DNA of 18,633 nt from JAWOLE01 sp035263845 (GCA_035263845.1 DATFQY010000059.1:1-18633), one strand, 5' to 3'; shown: positions 7,272-16,928, counted from the stretch's first letter. The notes: generated by a model from the letters alone, not told the origin. Numbers and translations: made by a program.

Positions 7272-8782
7272 CGGTGCCTCAGTGAAAGAAGAACGCCCGT
7301 GAGAACCGAGATCGAGCATCCCAGCAGCGAATACCACGGCCACGCGATCTTCTGGCCGAGGGGCAGCGGGATCCAGCCCTTGGATCCCATCCAGAGGGCC
7401 AGCATCGAGACCGTGGACAAGGTGATTGCCCAGAGGACATCCGCCTGCCGCACGCGGCGCGCGTAGACCGCCAGCAGGAAGGCTCCGAGGAGGCCACCCG
7501 CCGCGACCGAGAGGAGCGCCAGCCCCACCTGCACGGCCGGCTGCGACTGGGAAAGCATCGAGAACCCGATTGCCAGGAGCGCCAGCAGGACCGTCCAGAA
7601 GAGCGTCAGCGCGCGGCCGAGAGCGAGCCCGCGCCGGCCTTCCAGGCGCTCCTTTCCGATGATCGGTCCGACGACGTCGTGCGCCAGCGCGGCAGCCAGG
7701 GAATTCAGGGCCGAGGACTCCGAGCACATCGCCGCGGAGAAGATCCCCGCGACGAGGTAGGAAGAGATGAATCCGGGCAGATGCTTGACGATGAAGGTCG
7801 GGAAGACTTCGTCCGGCGCGCGGAACGCCCCCGCCGCCGCCGGGTCGATCGGCCGGCCGTCGAAGAACGCGAAGAGCATGACGCCGATCGAGACGAACAG
7901 GGTCATCTGGACGAGGATCGCGAACCCGCTCCCGATCAACGCCCGCTGCGCGTCTTTCAATCCGCGGCAGGCGAGCAGCCGCTGCACGATCAGCTGGTCC
8001 GCGCCGTGGCTCGACATCGTCAGAAACGCTCCGCCGAGGAGTCCAGCCCAGAACGTGTAGGGCTTGGAGAGGTCGAGTTCGAAGTGGAAGAGGTGCACCG
8101 GCTGCCCGGCGGCCGCGTTGGCGGCGAGCGCCCCGGGGAATCCGCCGGGGAGCCTGGAGAGAAGGAACCCGAACACCAGGAGCGCGCCGGAGATGTAGAC
8201 GAAGACCTGGATCAGGTCGATCCAGATCACCGCCTTGATCCCGCCGAGGAACGTGTAGAGCGCGGTCGCGCCCCCGAGGATCAGGACCGCGGTCCACACA
8301 GGGATCCCGAGGATCAGCGACACGGGGATCGCCGGCACCGCGAGGCGCACCGCCGCGGCCATGACCCGCGTGACCATGAAGAGAAGAGACGTGAACCGCC
8401 TCGCCCCGGGCCCGAACCGCCCCTCGAGGAGCGCGTAGGCAGTGACCAGCTCGCCCTTGAAGTAGGACGGAAGCAGCAGGAACGAGACCGCGATCCGGCC
8501 CACAATGTAACCGAAGACGATCTGGAGGAACGCGAACCCGGTGCGGTAGGCGTCGCCGGGAACCGAGAGGAAGGTCAGCGCCGAGGTCTCGGTGGCGACG
8601 ATCGACCCCAGGACCGCCCACCAGGGCATCGCGTGCCCGCCCAGGAAGTAGTCTCGCGCGTCCTTCTGCCCCCGCCCGATCCAGGCCCCCAGGATGTTGA
8701 TCCCCGCCAGGTACACGAGGATCAGGAGAAGAGTCGGAAGCCCGACGCGCAGGGACTCCATTTTCGGCGCGGAGTGTGTCAT
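7268..8782 (-). CDS. Sodium:solute symporter (SSS family)
   Basis: A 504-residue polytopic inner-membrane transporter coupling solute uptake to sodium, with about thirteen hydrophobic segments. Family landmarks are DYFLGGH (44-50), the block YTFLGGIKAVIWIDLIQ (176-192) and SHGADQLIVQR (258-268), all typical of SSS transporters. Members carry sugars, inositol, proline, pantothenate, sialic acid or carboxylates; the substrate cannot be read here, though pairing with an alcohol dehydrogenase favours a polyol, sugar or other hydroxylated compound. The ATG at 8780-8782 was chosen; Met8 (8761) is an alternative, and neither has a convincing ribosome site. It is first in a minus-strand pair with the dehydrogenase (4-bp overlap) and divergent from the sigma factor gene, 44 bp between start codons. 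Confidence 0.92.
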   Translation of the reverse strand: MTHSAPKMESLRVGLPTLLLILVYLAGINILGAWIGRGQKDARDYFLGGHAMPWWAVLGSIVATETSALTFLSVPGDAYRTGFAFLQIVFGYIVGRIAVSFLLLPSYFKGELVTAYALLEGRFGPGARRFTSLLFMVTRVMAAAVRLAVPAIPVSLILGIPVWTAVLILGGATALYTFLGGIKAVIWIDLIQVFVYISGALLVFGFLLSRLPGGFPGALAANAAAGQPVHLFHFELDLSKPYTFWAGLLGGAFLTMSSHGADQLIVQRLLACRGLKDAQRALIGSGFAILVQMTLFVSIGVMLFAFFDGRPIDPAAAGAFRAPDEVFPTFIVKHLPGFISSYLVAGIFSAAMCSESSALNSLAAALAHDVVGPIIGKERLEGRRGLALGRALTLFWTVLLALLAIGFSMLSQSQPAVQVGLALLSVAAGGLLGAFLLAVYARRVRQADVLWAITLSTVSMLALWMGSKGWIPLPLGQKIAWPWYSLLGCSISVLTGVLLSLRHR

Positions 8783-8826
8783 ATGCGGGCGCGACCCCGG
8801 ACCACTCAGTGACGCAAGGCCGACCG

Positions 8827-9312
8827 ATGACGCGAGCCGAAATCGAGGCAGAGCTCGAGAGGCTTCACCCGGCCGGCTTCGCTTGGGCCCTGGCTTGTTG
8901 CGGGAGGGACCGGGAGGACGCCCTGGACGTTCTTCAGAGCAGCTATCTGAAAGTTCTCGAAGGCAAGGCGAGGTTCGCCGGCCACTCGAGCTTCAAGACC
9001 TTCCTCTTCGGCGTCATCCGCCGCACGGCGATGGAGGCGCGCCGCCGCGACTTTCTTCGCCGCGTCTCCCTCGCGGCGTGGGCACGGCGCCCCTCGCGTC
9101 CTACCGGCGTGGCCGCTCCCGAGGACCGCGTCGCGCTCGCCTCCGCGCTCGATCGGCTCTCGGCGCGCCAGCGGCACGTCCTGGAACTCGTCTTCGCGTT
9201 CGGCATGACGGTCCAGGAAGCCGCGGAGACGCTCGAGATCTCCGCCGGCAGCGCTCGGGTCCACTACGAGCGCGGCAAGCGCCGGCTCCGGGCACTTCTC
9301 TCCCATGACTGA
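8827..9312 (+). CDS. ECF-type RNA polymerase sigma factor
   Basis: A 161-residue sigma-70 family factor with the two-domain ECF layout. Region 2 covers about 15-75 (EDALDVLQSSYLKVLEG, then SSFKTFLFGVIRRTAMEARRR, which matches the promoter-melting and -10-binding helices). Region 4 covers about 105-158 (LDRLSARQRHVLELVFAFGM, VQEAAETLEISAGSARVHYE, then RGKRRLRALL), a helix-turn-helix for -35 recognition. The ATG at 8827 is preceded by AAGG at 8816-8819. In-frame GTG codons at 8809 and 8776 would extend it, and 8776 would overlap the divergent symporter start. The stop lies inside the next gene (8-bp overlap), which looks like its membrane regulator. I see no obvious GAAC-type ECF promoter directly upstream, so autoregulation is not shown. 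Confidence 0.85.
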   Translation: MTRAEIEAELERLHPAGFAWALACCGRDREDALDVLQSSYLKVLEGKARFAGHSSFKTFLFGVIRRTAMEARRRDFLRRVSLAAWARRPSRPTGVAAPEDRVALASALDRLSARQRHVLELVFAFGMTVQEAAETLEISAGSARVHYERGKRRLRALLSHD

Positions 9313-9703
9313 AGAGAAAGATCTCGCGACGCTCTTCGAGGAGCTCCGACGCTTTGACGAAGCGTCGGCGCCCCCGCTCGCGCGGGTCCTGGCGCGGGTG
9401 GCCGGGACGCCGGCGGAGGCTCGCCGTTTCCGGGTCCTTCCGATCGCGGCGCTCGTCGTCGTGTTCGCCGCGACCCTCGTCGCGGTCCGCGTCAGCCGCC
9501 GCGGGCCCTCGACACGGCCCCGGGAGCCGGAAGCGGCGATCGCCGCCTGGTCGTCGCCGACCGATTGGCTCCTGAGCACGCCGGGGCGGGAGCTCTGGAG
9601 CGAGGTGCCCGCGCTCGTGGAACCCCTTGCCGCCGCCCCTTTCCGCGCCGAAGACCAAAGAACGCCGACCCGAACGACCCGGCGAAAAGGAGAACACTCA
9701 TGA
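9305..9703 (+). CDS. Single-pass membrane protein, candidate anti-sigma factor
   Basis: A 132-residue protein with no family I recognise from sequence. It has a charged N-terminus of about 42 residues (MTEEKDLATLFEELRRFDEA...), one transmembrane helix at about 43-63 (RVLPIAALVVVFAATLVAVRV) and a 65-residue low-complexity tail. This is the topology of small anti-sigma factors such as CnrY: a short cytoplasmic sigma-binding segment, one helix and a periplasmic tail. There is no zinc-binding HxxxCxxC motif. It overlaps the sigma gene by 8 bp and shares ATGA (9700-9703) with the next gene, so all three are probably translated together. The anti-sigma role is inference from position and topology. 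Confidence 0.6.
   Translation: MTEEKDLATLFEELRRFDEASAPPLARVLARVAGTPAEARRFRVLPIAALVVVFAATLVAVRVSRRGPSTRPREPEAAIAAWSSPTDWLLSTPGRELWSEVPALVEPLAAAPFRAEDQRTPTRTTRRKGEHS
9687..9692 (+). promoter_or_regulatory. Ribosome binding site of the Spy/CpxP-like gene
   Basis: AAGGAG lies 7 nt before the ATG at 9700, inside the end of the preceding gene. It fixes the start at the ATGA overlap rather than further upstream in the open frame. Confidence 0.7.
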
Positions 9704-10131
9704 AACCAATCACGATTCTCGCGCTGGCTTTCTCCCTGTGCCACGCCGCCTTCGGCGAAACCAGTCCAGGCGGGGAGGATCCCTTCGCCCGCTACCTCTT
9801 CCCGCCGGACCTCGTCATGGGCCACGCCCAGGAGATCGGCCTGACCGACGTCCAGAGAGACGGCGTTCGGAACGAGGTGAGGAAGGCGCAGGCGAAGTTC
9901 GTGGACCTCCAGTTCGACCTGCAGGGCGAGGGGGAGAAGATGGGGCGCCTTCTGCAGGAGAAGACGGTGGACGAGGCGAAGGTCCTCGCCCAGGTCGATC
10001 GGATCCTGGCGCTCGAGAAGGAGATCAAGAAGACCCAGGTCGGTCTCCTCGTCCGGATCAAGAACCTCTTGACCCCAGGGCAGCAAGCGAAGCTTGCGGA
10101 GGTGCGCCCGAGTCCCGAAGCCCGGCGGTGA
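9700..10131 (+). CDS. Spy/CpxP/ZraP-like periplasmic sensor or chaperone
   Basis: A 143-residue exported helical protein. Residues 1-19 are a signal peptide (MKPITILALAFSLCHAAFG). The mature part is almost entirely charged alpha-helix and carries two LTxxQ motifs, LTDVQ (48-52) and LTPGQ (124-128), in the positions typical of the Spy/CpxP/ZraP/CnrX superfamily (periplasmic stress chaperones and metal sensors). The long helix between them (about 56-115) is coiled-coil-like. It is third in an overlapping unit after a sigma factor and a one-helix membrane protein, so I infer a periplasmic sensor that controls release of the sigma factor, as CnrX does in CnrYXH. There are no histidine clusters or strong metal-site motifs, so the signal could be envelope stress rather than metal. 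Confidence 0.75.
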   Translation: MKPITILALAFSLCHAAFGETSPGGEDPFARYLFPPDLVMGHAQEIGLTDVQRDGVRNEVRKAQAKFVDLQFDLQGEGEKMGRLLQEKTVDEAKVLAQVDRILALEKEIKKTQVGLLVRIKNLLTPGQQAKLAEVRPSPEARR

Positions 10132-10186
10132 GCGCATCCTCCCTGTAAGCTTTCGGCCCCTCGGCTCGTCCAAGAAGCGAGGGACC

Positions 10187-10390
10187 ATGTTCGAGGGATT
10201 ACTTCAGCCGGGACACCTGCTCGTCATCCTCGGGATCGCCCTGCTTGTTTTCGGGCCGAAGAAGCTGCCGGAGCTGGGGAAAGGGCTCGGCGAATCGATC
10301 CGGGGTTTCAAGGAGGCCCTGCGCGGCGAGGCCGAAAAAGACGCCGATTCCCGGCCCGACTCCTCGAAAACCCCTCCTCCGCAGAGCTAG
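10187..10390 (+). CDS. tatA: Sec-independent (Tat) translocase subunit TatA
   Basis: A 67-residue protein with the full TatA pattern: a short N-terminus, one membrane helix (about 9-21, GHLLVILGIALLV), the FGPKKLPELGKGLG hinge and amphipathic helix (22-45), and a charged disordered tail. TatA oligomers form the passage for folded proteins with twin-arginine signals. The ATG at 10187 has GAGG upstream (10179-10182). The gene lies 55 bp after the Spy-like gene and 52 bp before a kinase gene, all on the same strand. No tatB or tatC is in the window, so the rest of the translocase is elsewhere. The family also includes TatB/TatE; the short tail favours TatA. Confidence 0.9.
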   Translation: MFEGLLQPGHLLVILGIALLVFGPKKLPELGKGLGESIRGFKEALRGEAEKDADSRPDSSKTPPPQS

Positions 10391-10410
10391 CCGGCTCCCG
10401 GGCGCCCCGA

Positions 10411-10439
10411 ATTCGCCGCGCTAGAATCCCGCGGCGAAT
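10411..10439 (+). promoter_or_regulatory. Perfect 10-bp inverted repeat around a TAGAAT box before the first tandem kinase
   Basis: ATTCGCCGCG (10411-10420) and CGCGGCGAAT (10430-10439) are exact reverse complements separated by the 9-nt spacer CTAGAATCC. The right arm ends three bases before the kinase ATG. The spacer holds the candidate -10 box. This could be an operator for a dimeric regulator, or a hairpin if transcribed from upstream. The repeat is seen directly; its role is inferred. Confidence 0.6.
10422..10427 (+). promoter_or_regulatory. Putative -10 box (TAGAAT) for the first tandem kinase
   Basis: TAGAAT in the context GCTAGAATCC lies 15 nt before the ATG at 10443. That start has no Shine-Dalgarno sequence. 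The same box in the same context precedes the second kinase. No -35 match is evident. A start of transcription 6-8 nt downstream would leave a leader of about 7-9 nt. Confidence 0.45.
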
Positions 10440-10442
10440 CCC

Positions 10443-12836
<2,394 letters not shown>

Positions 12837-12845
12837 GCGCCGGGC

Positions 12846-12851
12846 TAGAAT
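12846..12851 (+). promoter_or_regulatory. Putative -10 box (TAGAAT) for the PD40 kinase
   Basis: TAGAAT in the context GGCTAGAATCCGCG lies 13 nt before the ATG at 12865, which has no Shine-Dalgarno sequence. It is flanked by a short inverted repeat, GGCGC (12836-12840) and GCGCC (12854-12858). If real, the second kinase can be transcribed separately from the first. A five-base repeat is not significant alone in such GC-rich DNA. Confidence 0.45.
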
Positions 12852-12864
12852 CCGCGCCAACAGA

Positions 12865-15495
12865 ATGGCGCTTTCCGCCGGAACGCGGCTTGGGCCGTAC
12901 GAGATCCTCGCCCCTCTCGGCGCGGGAGGAATGGGGGAGGTCTACCGGGCGCGCGACGAGAGGCTGAAGCGAGACGTCGCGGTCAAAGTGCTGCCCGCCT
13001 CCTTCGCCAGCGACCCGGAGCGGATGCGGCGCTTCGAGCAGGAGGCGCAGGCGGCGGGAGCGCTGAACCATCCCAACATCCTCGCGATCCACGACGTGGG
13101 GACCGTGGAGGGTTCGCCGTACCTCGTCTCGGAGCTTCTCGAAGGGGAGACCCTGCGCGAGCGGCTCGTCGCCGGACCGCTTCCGGCCCGCAAGGCAATC
13201 GACTTCGCCGCGCAGATCGCCCGGGGACTCGCCGCGGCGCACGAGAAGGGGATCGTCCACCGGGACCTGAAGCCCGAGAACCTCTTCGTCACCCGCGACG
13301 GCCGAGTCAAGATCCTGGACTTCGGCCTGGCATCCAAGCGGCCGCTCGACGCGGCCGGAAGAGAGCAAGCGGCCGCGTCCGACGATCCCATGGCAAGACA
13401 TGGGCAGACGGCAATAGCGACAGAGATTGCTCCGGCGAAACTCACGGAGCCGGGCGTCGTGCTGGGCACGATGGGCTACATGTCGCCGGAGCAGGTGCGC
13501 GGCCGCGCGGCCGACGTTCGGTCGGACATCTTTGCCTTCGGCGCGATCCTCTACGAGATGCTCTCGGGCAAGCGCGCCTTCCACGGCGACAGCGCCGCGG
13601 ACACGATGAGCGCGATCCTGTCGAAGGACCCGCCCGAGCTCTCCGAGACGAATCGCAACATTCCTCCGGGCCTGGAAAGGATCGTCCGGCACTGCCTCGA
13701 AAAGAACCCGGAGGAGCGTTTCCACTCCGCCCACGACCTCGCCTTCGACCTGCAGGCGCTCTCCTCCGAGACGAGCGCGTCGGGGCGTCCGGCCGTGGCG
13801 GCGGCCGGTTCACCGGGGCGAAGGAAGGTCCCGCTCCTCTGGGCCGGGGCCGCCCTCGCGATCGGCCTCGTGCTCGGCGGCCTGGCGGCGGCGGTGTTTC
13901 TGCGAAAGCCCGCCTCCGAACCTCCGACCTTCCAGCGGCTGTCGTTCCGGCGAGGCTATGTCTGGACGGCGCGCTTCGCGCCCGATGGGAAGACGGTCGT
14001 CTACGGCGCCGCGTGGGAGGGACAGCCCGTCGAGATCTTCACGACGAGCCCTCAGAGCCCGGAGTCCCGCCCGCTCGGCATCGGCTCGGCGGACGTTCTC
14101 TCGGTCTCGAAGACCGGGGAGCTCGCCGTTTCCTTAAACCGCCGCTTCACGACGGGATGGGAGAACACCGGCACGCTCGCGTCCGTGCCGCTCTCCGGCG
14201 GAGCGCCGAGGGAGATCCTGGAGAACGTCTCGGAAGCGGACTGGGCGCCCGACGGAAAGACTCTCGCCGTCGTCCACGAGGTCGGCGGAAAGCACCGGCT
14301 CGAGTTCCCGATCGGCAAGGTTCTCTACGAGACGCCCGGCTGGATCCGGATGGCTCGCGTGTCGCCGAAAGGGGATCGGATCGCCTTCATCGACCTGCCG
14401 ACGCGCGGAGACAACACCGGTTCGCTCGCGGTCGTGGATCTTTCCGGCAGGAAGACCTCAGTCTTCGAGCGAGGAGGGACCGGGATCGCCTGGTCCCCCT
14501 CGGGAGACGAGATCTGGATGAACACCGGCAACGCGGTGCGGGCGATCAAGCTTTCGGGCGAACACCGGGTCCTCGCGCGGGTGCCGGGAGGGTTCCCGAT
14601 TCAGGACGTCACGCCCGACGGGAAGGTGCTCGCGACGCTGTCGAGCATCCGCCGCGAGATCGAGGGGCTGGGCCCGGGGGAGACGAAGCCGCGGAGCCTC
14701 TCCTGGCTGGACTGGTCGTTTCCGACGGGCCTTTCGCCCGACGGGCAGCTGCTGCTCTTCGAGGAACAGAACCGCGGAGATGACTCGGGCTATTGGGTCT
14801 ATTCGCGCAAGACCGACGGGTCCCCGGCCGTGCGCCTCGGCGAAGGGAACACGATCGGCCTGTCACCGGACAAGCGGTGGGCTGTCGCCGTGGTTGGGCC
14901 GCGGTCCAGCCGGCAGCTCGGGCTGCTGCCCGTGGGGGCGGGCCAGAGCCGGCAATTGCCGAAGGACGCCATCCAGTACGCCCCGTGGGGCGCGTGGCTG
15001 CCGGACGGAAAGCGCTTCGTCGTCGCCGGCGTCGAGCCCGGACACGGGGTACGTCTCTACATCCGCGACATCGAGGGGGGCGCCGCCCGGCTCGTCACCC
15101 CCACCGAGATCGGCGTTTCGTTCACGGGAATCAGCGTCTCTCCCGATGGAAGCTCCGTGACGACCCCGATGCAGGACGGGACCGCTTCGATCGTCTCGAT
15201 CGCGGACGGAAAGGCGCGGCCGCTCCCCGGTCTCGCCCCCGGAGAGTCGCCGATCGGGTGGAGCGAGGACGGGCGCTTCGTCTTCGTCTCACAACCCCAG
15301 GGATTGCCCGCGAAGGTTTTCCGGCTGGACATCGCCACCGGCCAGCGGTCCCTCTGGAAGGAGCTCTCGCCGTCGGATCCTTCCGGTGTCTTCGGCGTGG
15401 ACCCGATCCGCATGACGCCGGACGGGAAGTCCTTCGTGTACTCCTACCGGCGCGTGATCACCGACCTCTTCGTGATGGACGGCGCGGCGCGCTGA
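12865..15495 (+). CDS. Membrane-anchored Ser/Thr protein kinase with PD40 beta-propeller sensor
   Basis: An 876-residue Hanks-type kinase. The catalytic domain (about 12-280) is closely related to that of the preceding gene and carries LGAGGMGEVY, Lys41, HRDLKPEN with Asp134, and DFG with Asp152. The activation segment has a longer, rarer-codon insert (about 160-190) before LTEPGVVLGTMGYMSPEQ. A transmembrane helix at about 322-346 (LLWAGAALAIGLVLGGLAAA) separates it from a C-terminal PD40 propeller (about 355-870; RFAPDGKTVVYG, DWAPDGKTLAVV, GLSPDGQLLLF, SVSPDGSSVT). The layout implies a cytoplasmic kinase with an extracytoplasmic sensor. The propeller is homologous throughout to the gene at 1-1656. 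The ATG lacks an SD. The last 38 bp overlap the convergent aminotransferase gene. Ligand and substrates unknown. Confidence 0.95.
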   Translation: MALSAGTRLGPYEILAPLGAGGMGEVYRARDERLKRDVAVKVLPASFASDPERMRRFEQEAQAAGALNHPNILAIHDVGTVEGSPYLVSELLEGETLRERLVAGPLPARKAIDFAAQIARGLAAAHEKGIVHRDLKPENLFVTRDGRVKILDFGLASKRPLDAAGREQAAASDDPMARHGQTAIATEIAPAKLTEPGVVLGTMGYMSPEQVRGRAADVRSDIFAFGAILYEMLSGKRAFHGDSAADTMSAILSKDPPELSETNRNIPPGLERIVRHCLEKNPEERFHSAHDLAFDLQALSSETSASGRPAVAAAGSPGRRKVPLLWAGAALAIGLVLGGLAAAVFLRKPASEPPTFQRLSFRRGYVWTARFAPDGKTVVYGAAWEGQPVEIFTTSPQSPESRPLGIGSADVLSVSKTGELAVSLNRRFTTGWENTGTLASVPLSGGAPREILENVSEADWAPDGKTLAVVHEVGGKHRLEFPIGKVLYETPGWIRMARVSPKGDRIAFIDLPTRGDNTGSLAVVDLSGRKTSVFERGGTGIAWSPSGDEIWMNTGNAVRAIKLSGEHRVLARVPGGFPIQDVTPDGKVLATLSSIRREIEGLGPGETKPRSLSWLDWSFPTGLSPDGQLLLFEEQNRGDDSGYWVYSRKTDGSPAVRLGEGNTIGLSPDKRWAVAVVGPRSSRQLGLLPVGAGQSRQLPKDAIQYAPWGAWLPDGKRFVVAGVEPGHGVRLYIRDIEGGAARLVTPTEIGVSFTGISVSPDGSSVTTPMQDGTASIVSIADGKARPLPGLAPGESPIGWSEDGRFVFVSQPQGLPAKVFRLDIATGQRSLWKELSPSDPSGVFGVDPIRMTPDGKSFVYSYRRVITDLFVMDGAAR
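13387..13404 (+). repeat. Short inverted repeat inside the kinase activation-loop insert
   Basis: CCCATG and CATGGG are exact reverse complements separated by GCAAGA. They lie in a segment (about 13385-13430) with codons such as AGA and ATA that are unusual for this gene. It may be only coding coincidence. Confidence 0.35.
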
Positions 15496-16678
15496 TCGCT
15501 TCAAGGCTCCGCGCCGAGAGGCGGCGGACGGCTTCGAGAAGAGTCTCCTCTTTCTTGGCGAAGTTGACGCGGGCGCGGGTCTTGCCGCCGCCTTTCCGCG
15601 AGTAGAAGGAGGAGCCCGGCACCGCGAGGACGCCGACTTTCCGCGCGAGGAAATCGGCGAAAGCCCAGTCGTCCCGCCATCCGAGGTTCTTCGCATCGAC
15701 CATGACGTAGTAGGAGCCTTGCGGGGGAGTGAACGCGAGCCCGGCCTTCTCCAGCGCGGGAAGAAGGATCGCTCGCCGCTTCGCGTACTCGCGGCGCAGG
15801 TTCTCGTAATACGAGTCGGGAAGCGCCAGCGCCACGCAGCCGGCCGCCTGGAAGGGCGTCGGCGCGCAGAGCGTCACGTAGTCGTGGACCTTGCGGATGA
15901 GCGCCGTCAGCGGCGGGGCGGCGACGGCCCATCCGACCCTCCATCCGGTCACGGCGTAGGTCTTCCCGAGGCCGCTGACCGTGACGGTGCGGTCCTCCAT
16001 TCCCGGGAGCGACGCCAGGCTGACGTGTCGGTGGTCGTCGTACCAGATGTGCTCGTAGATCTCGTCCACGACCGCGATGATCCCAAAGCGCTGGCAGATC
16101 CCGGCGATCTCGGCCAGCTCCTCCCGGGTCAGGACGCGGCCGGAAGGGTTGCCGGGCGTGTTCAGGATCATCAGCCGGGTCTTGTTCGTGACGGCTTTCG
16201 CGAGCTTGCCGAGGTCCAGGGAGTAGTCGGATTCTCGAAGGGGCACGAACCTCGGTTGGACCCCGGCGAGCACGCACGCCGGAACGTAGTTCTCGTACCA
16301 GGGCTCGAAGAGGAGGACCTCGTCCGCTGGCTCGGTCAACCCCAGCACCGCGTCGGCGACCGCTTCCGAGACGCCGCAGGTGATCGTCACCTCGGTGTCG
16401 GGATTGACGCGAATCGAGTTGAACCGGGCACTTTTGTCCGCGACTGCCTGCCGGAACCGGGGCGATCCCCACGTGAAGGAGTACTGGTGGTTGGAGGCGT
16501 CCGCCAGGATCCCCGGCAGCGCCTCGAGGAGCTCCACCGGGGGCGCGAAATCGGGTAGTCCCTGGGCGAGATTGACGCCCCCGGTTTCCGCGCCGATCCG
16601 CGTCATCTCCCGGATGACGGACTCCTGGAACGGCCCTGTCCTGCGGGAAAGAGCCCGCCGGGGCGCCTTTTTCCTCAT
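15458..16678 (-). CDS. PLP-dependent aminotransferase, class I/II (aspartate/methionine/kynurenine aminotransferase-like)
   Basis: A 406-residue fold-type I aminotransferase. Visible family features are NLAQGLPDF (36-44) and QYSFTWGSPRFRQAVA (65-80); the cofactor-binding region includes Tyr128 (EPWYENY), Asn177 (TPGNPSG), Asp205 and Tyr208 (VVDEIYEH). Lys239 (SGLGKTYAVTGWRVGW) forms the Schiff base with pyridoxal phosphate, and the C-terminal Arg in TRARVNFAKK binds the substrate carboxylate. The sequence resembles the YbdL/kynurenine-aminotransferase branch, so methionine, aromatic amino acids or kynurenine are plausible donors. The ATG at 16678 is preferred over a TTG at 16687. No SD is seen; a TACTCT box lies 8 nt upstream. 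The last 13 codons are antisense to the kinase 3' end, giving a non-conserved Arg-rich tail. Confidence 0.92.
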   Translation of the reverse strand: MRKKAPRRALSRRTGPFQESVIREMTRIGAETGGVNLAQGLPDFAPPVELLEALPGILADASNHQYSFTWGSPRFRQAVADKSARFNSIRVNPDTEVTITCGVSEAVADAVLGLTEPADEVLLFEPWYENYVPACVLAGVQPRFVPLRESDYSLDLGKLAKAVTNKTRLMILNTPGNPSGRVLTREELAEIAGICQRFGIIAVVDEIYEHIWYDDHRHVSLASLPGMEDRTVTVSGLGKTYAVTGWRVGWAVAAPPLTALIRKVHDYVTLCAPTPFQAAGCVALALPDSYYENLRREYAKRRAILLPALEKAGLAFTPPQGSYYVMVDAKNLGWRDDWAFADFLARKVGVLAVPGSSFYSRKGGGKTRARVNFAKKEETLLEAVRRLSARSLEAISAPRRPSRRGR

Positions 16679-16756
16679 TGCAACCAAGAGTATCCCGGCG
16701 GTAGGGACGGACGATTTCCAGGAAACCTGTCCCGGAGTACAGGGTGCAAATACTTG

Positions 16757-16785
16757 TTGAAAACTCGGCGGGAGTGAAGTACAAG
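16757..16785 (+). promoter_or_regulatory. Sigma70-like promoter for the eight-cysteine protein
   Basis: TTGAAA (16757-16762, 5 of 6 to TTGACA) and TACAAG (16780-16785, 4 of 6 to TATAAT) are separated by exactly 17 nt. It is the best bipartite promoter I see in the window. It would give a leader of roughly 215 nt before the ATG at 17009. Confidence 0.45.
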
Positions 16786-16897
16786 ATTAGCCTCCCAGGT
16801 CCAAATTCGGACAACAGGCGGTTGCCAGGCCGTCGACGCTGGAAAGGAATCAATCGAGTCGACTTCAGGGGTACCGGCCGGAGTCTGTCTTCAAGAG

Positions 16898-16928
16898 CTC
16901 CTTCGCGGTCCGGGCCGTGGGAAAGGAG
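16898..16928 (+). other. Hairpin in the leader of the eight-cysteine protein
   Basis: CTCCTT (16898-16903) pairs with AAGGAG (16923-16928). Inside, CGCGG can pair with CCGTG (one G-U pair) around TCCGGG. There is no T run, so it is not a typical terminator. The pairing arm AAGGAG resembles a ribosome site but is 80 nt from the start codon. Confidence 0.35.

Noticed and set aside
7679..8812. 377-aa plus-strand open frame opposite the symporter
   Set aside because: Highly charged Arg/Asp/Glu translation, the antisense of a hydrophobic transporter.
9305..9703. Zinc-binding anti-sigma (ZAS) domain
   Set aside because: There is no HxxxCxxC motif or any cysteine pair in the 132-aa protein.
8806..10188. 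460-aa minus-strand open frame opposite the sigma operon
   Set aside because: No recognisable domain; Arg/Glu-rich antisense shadow of three overlapping genes with clear features.
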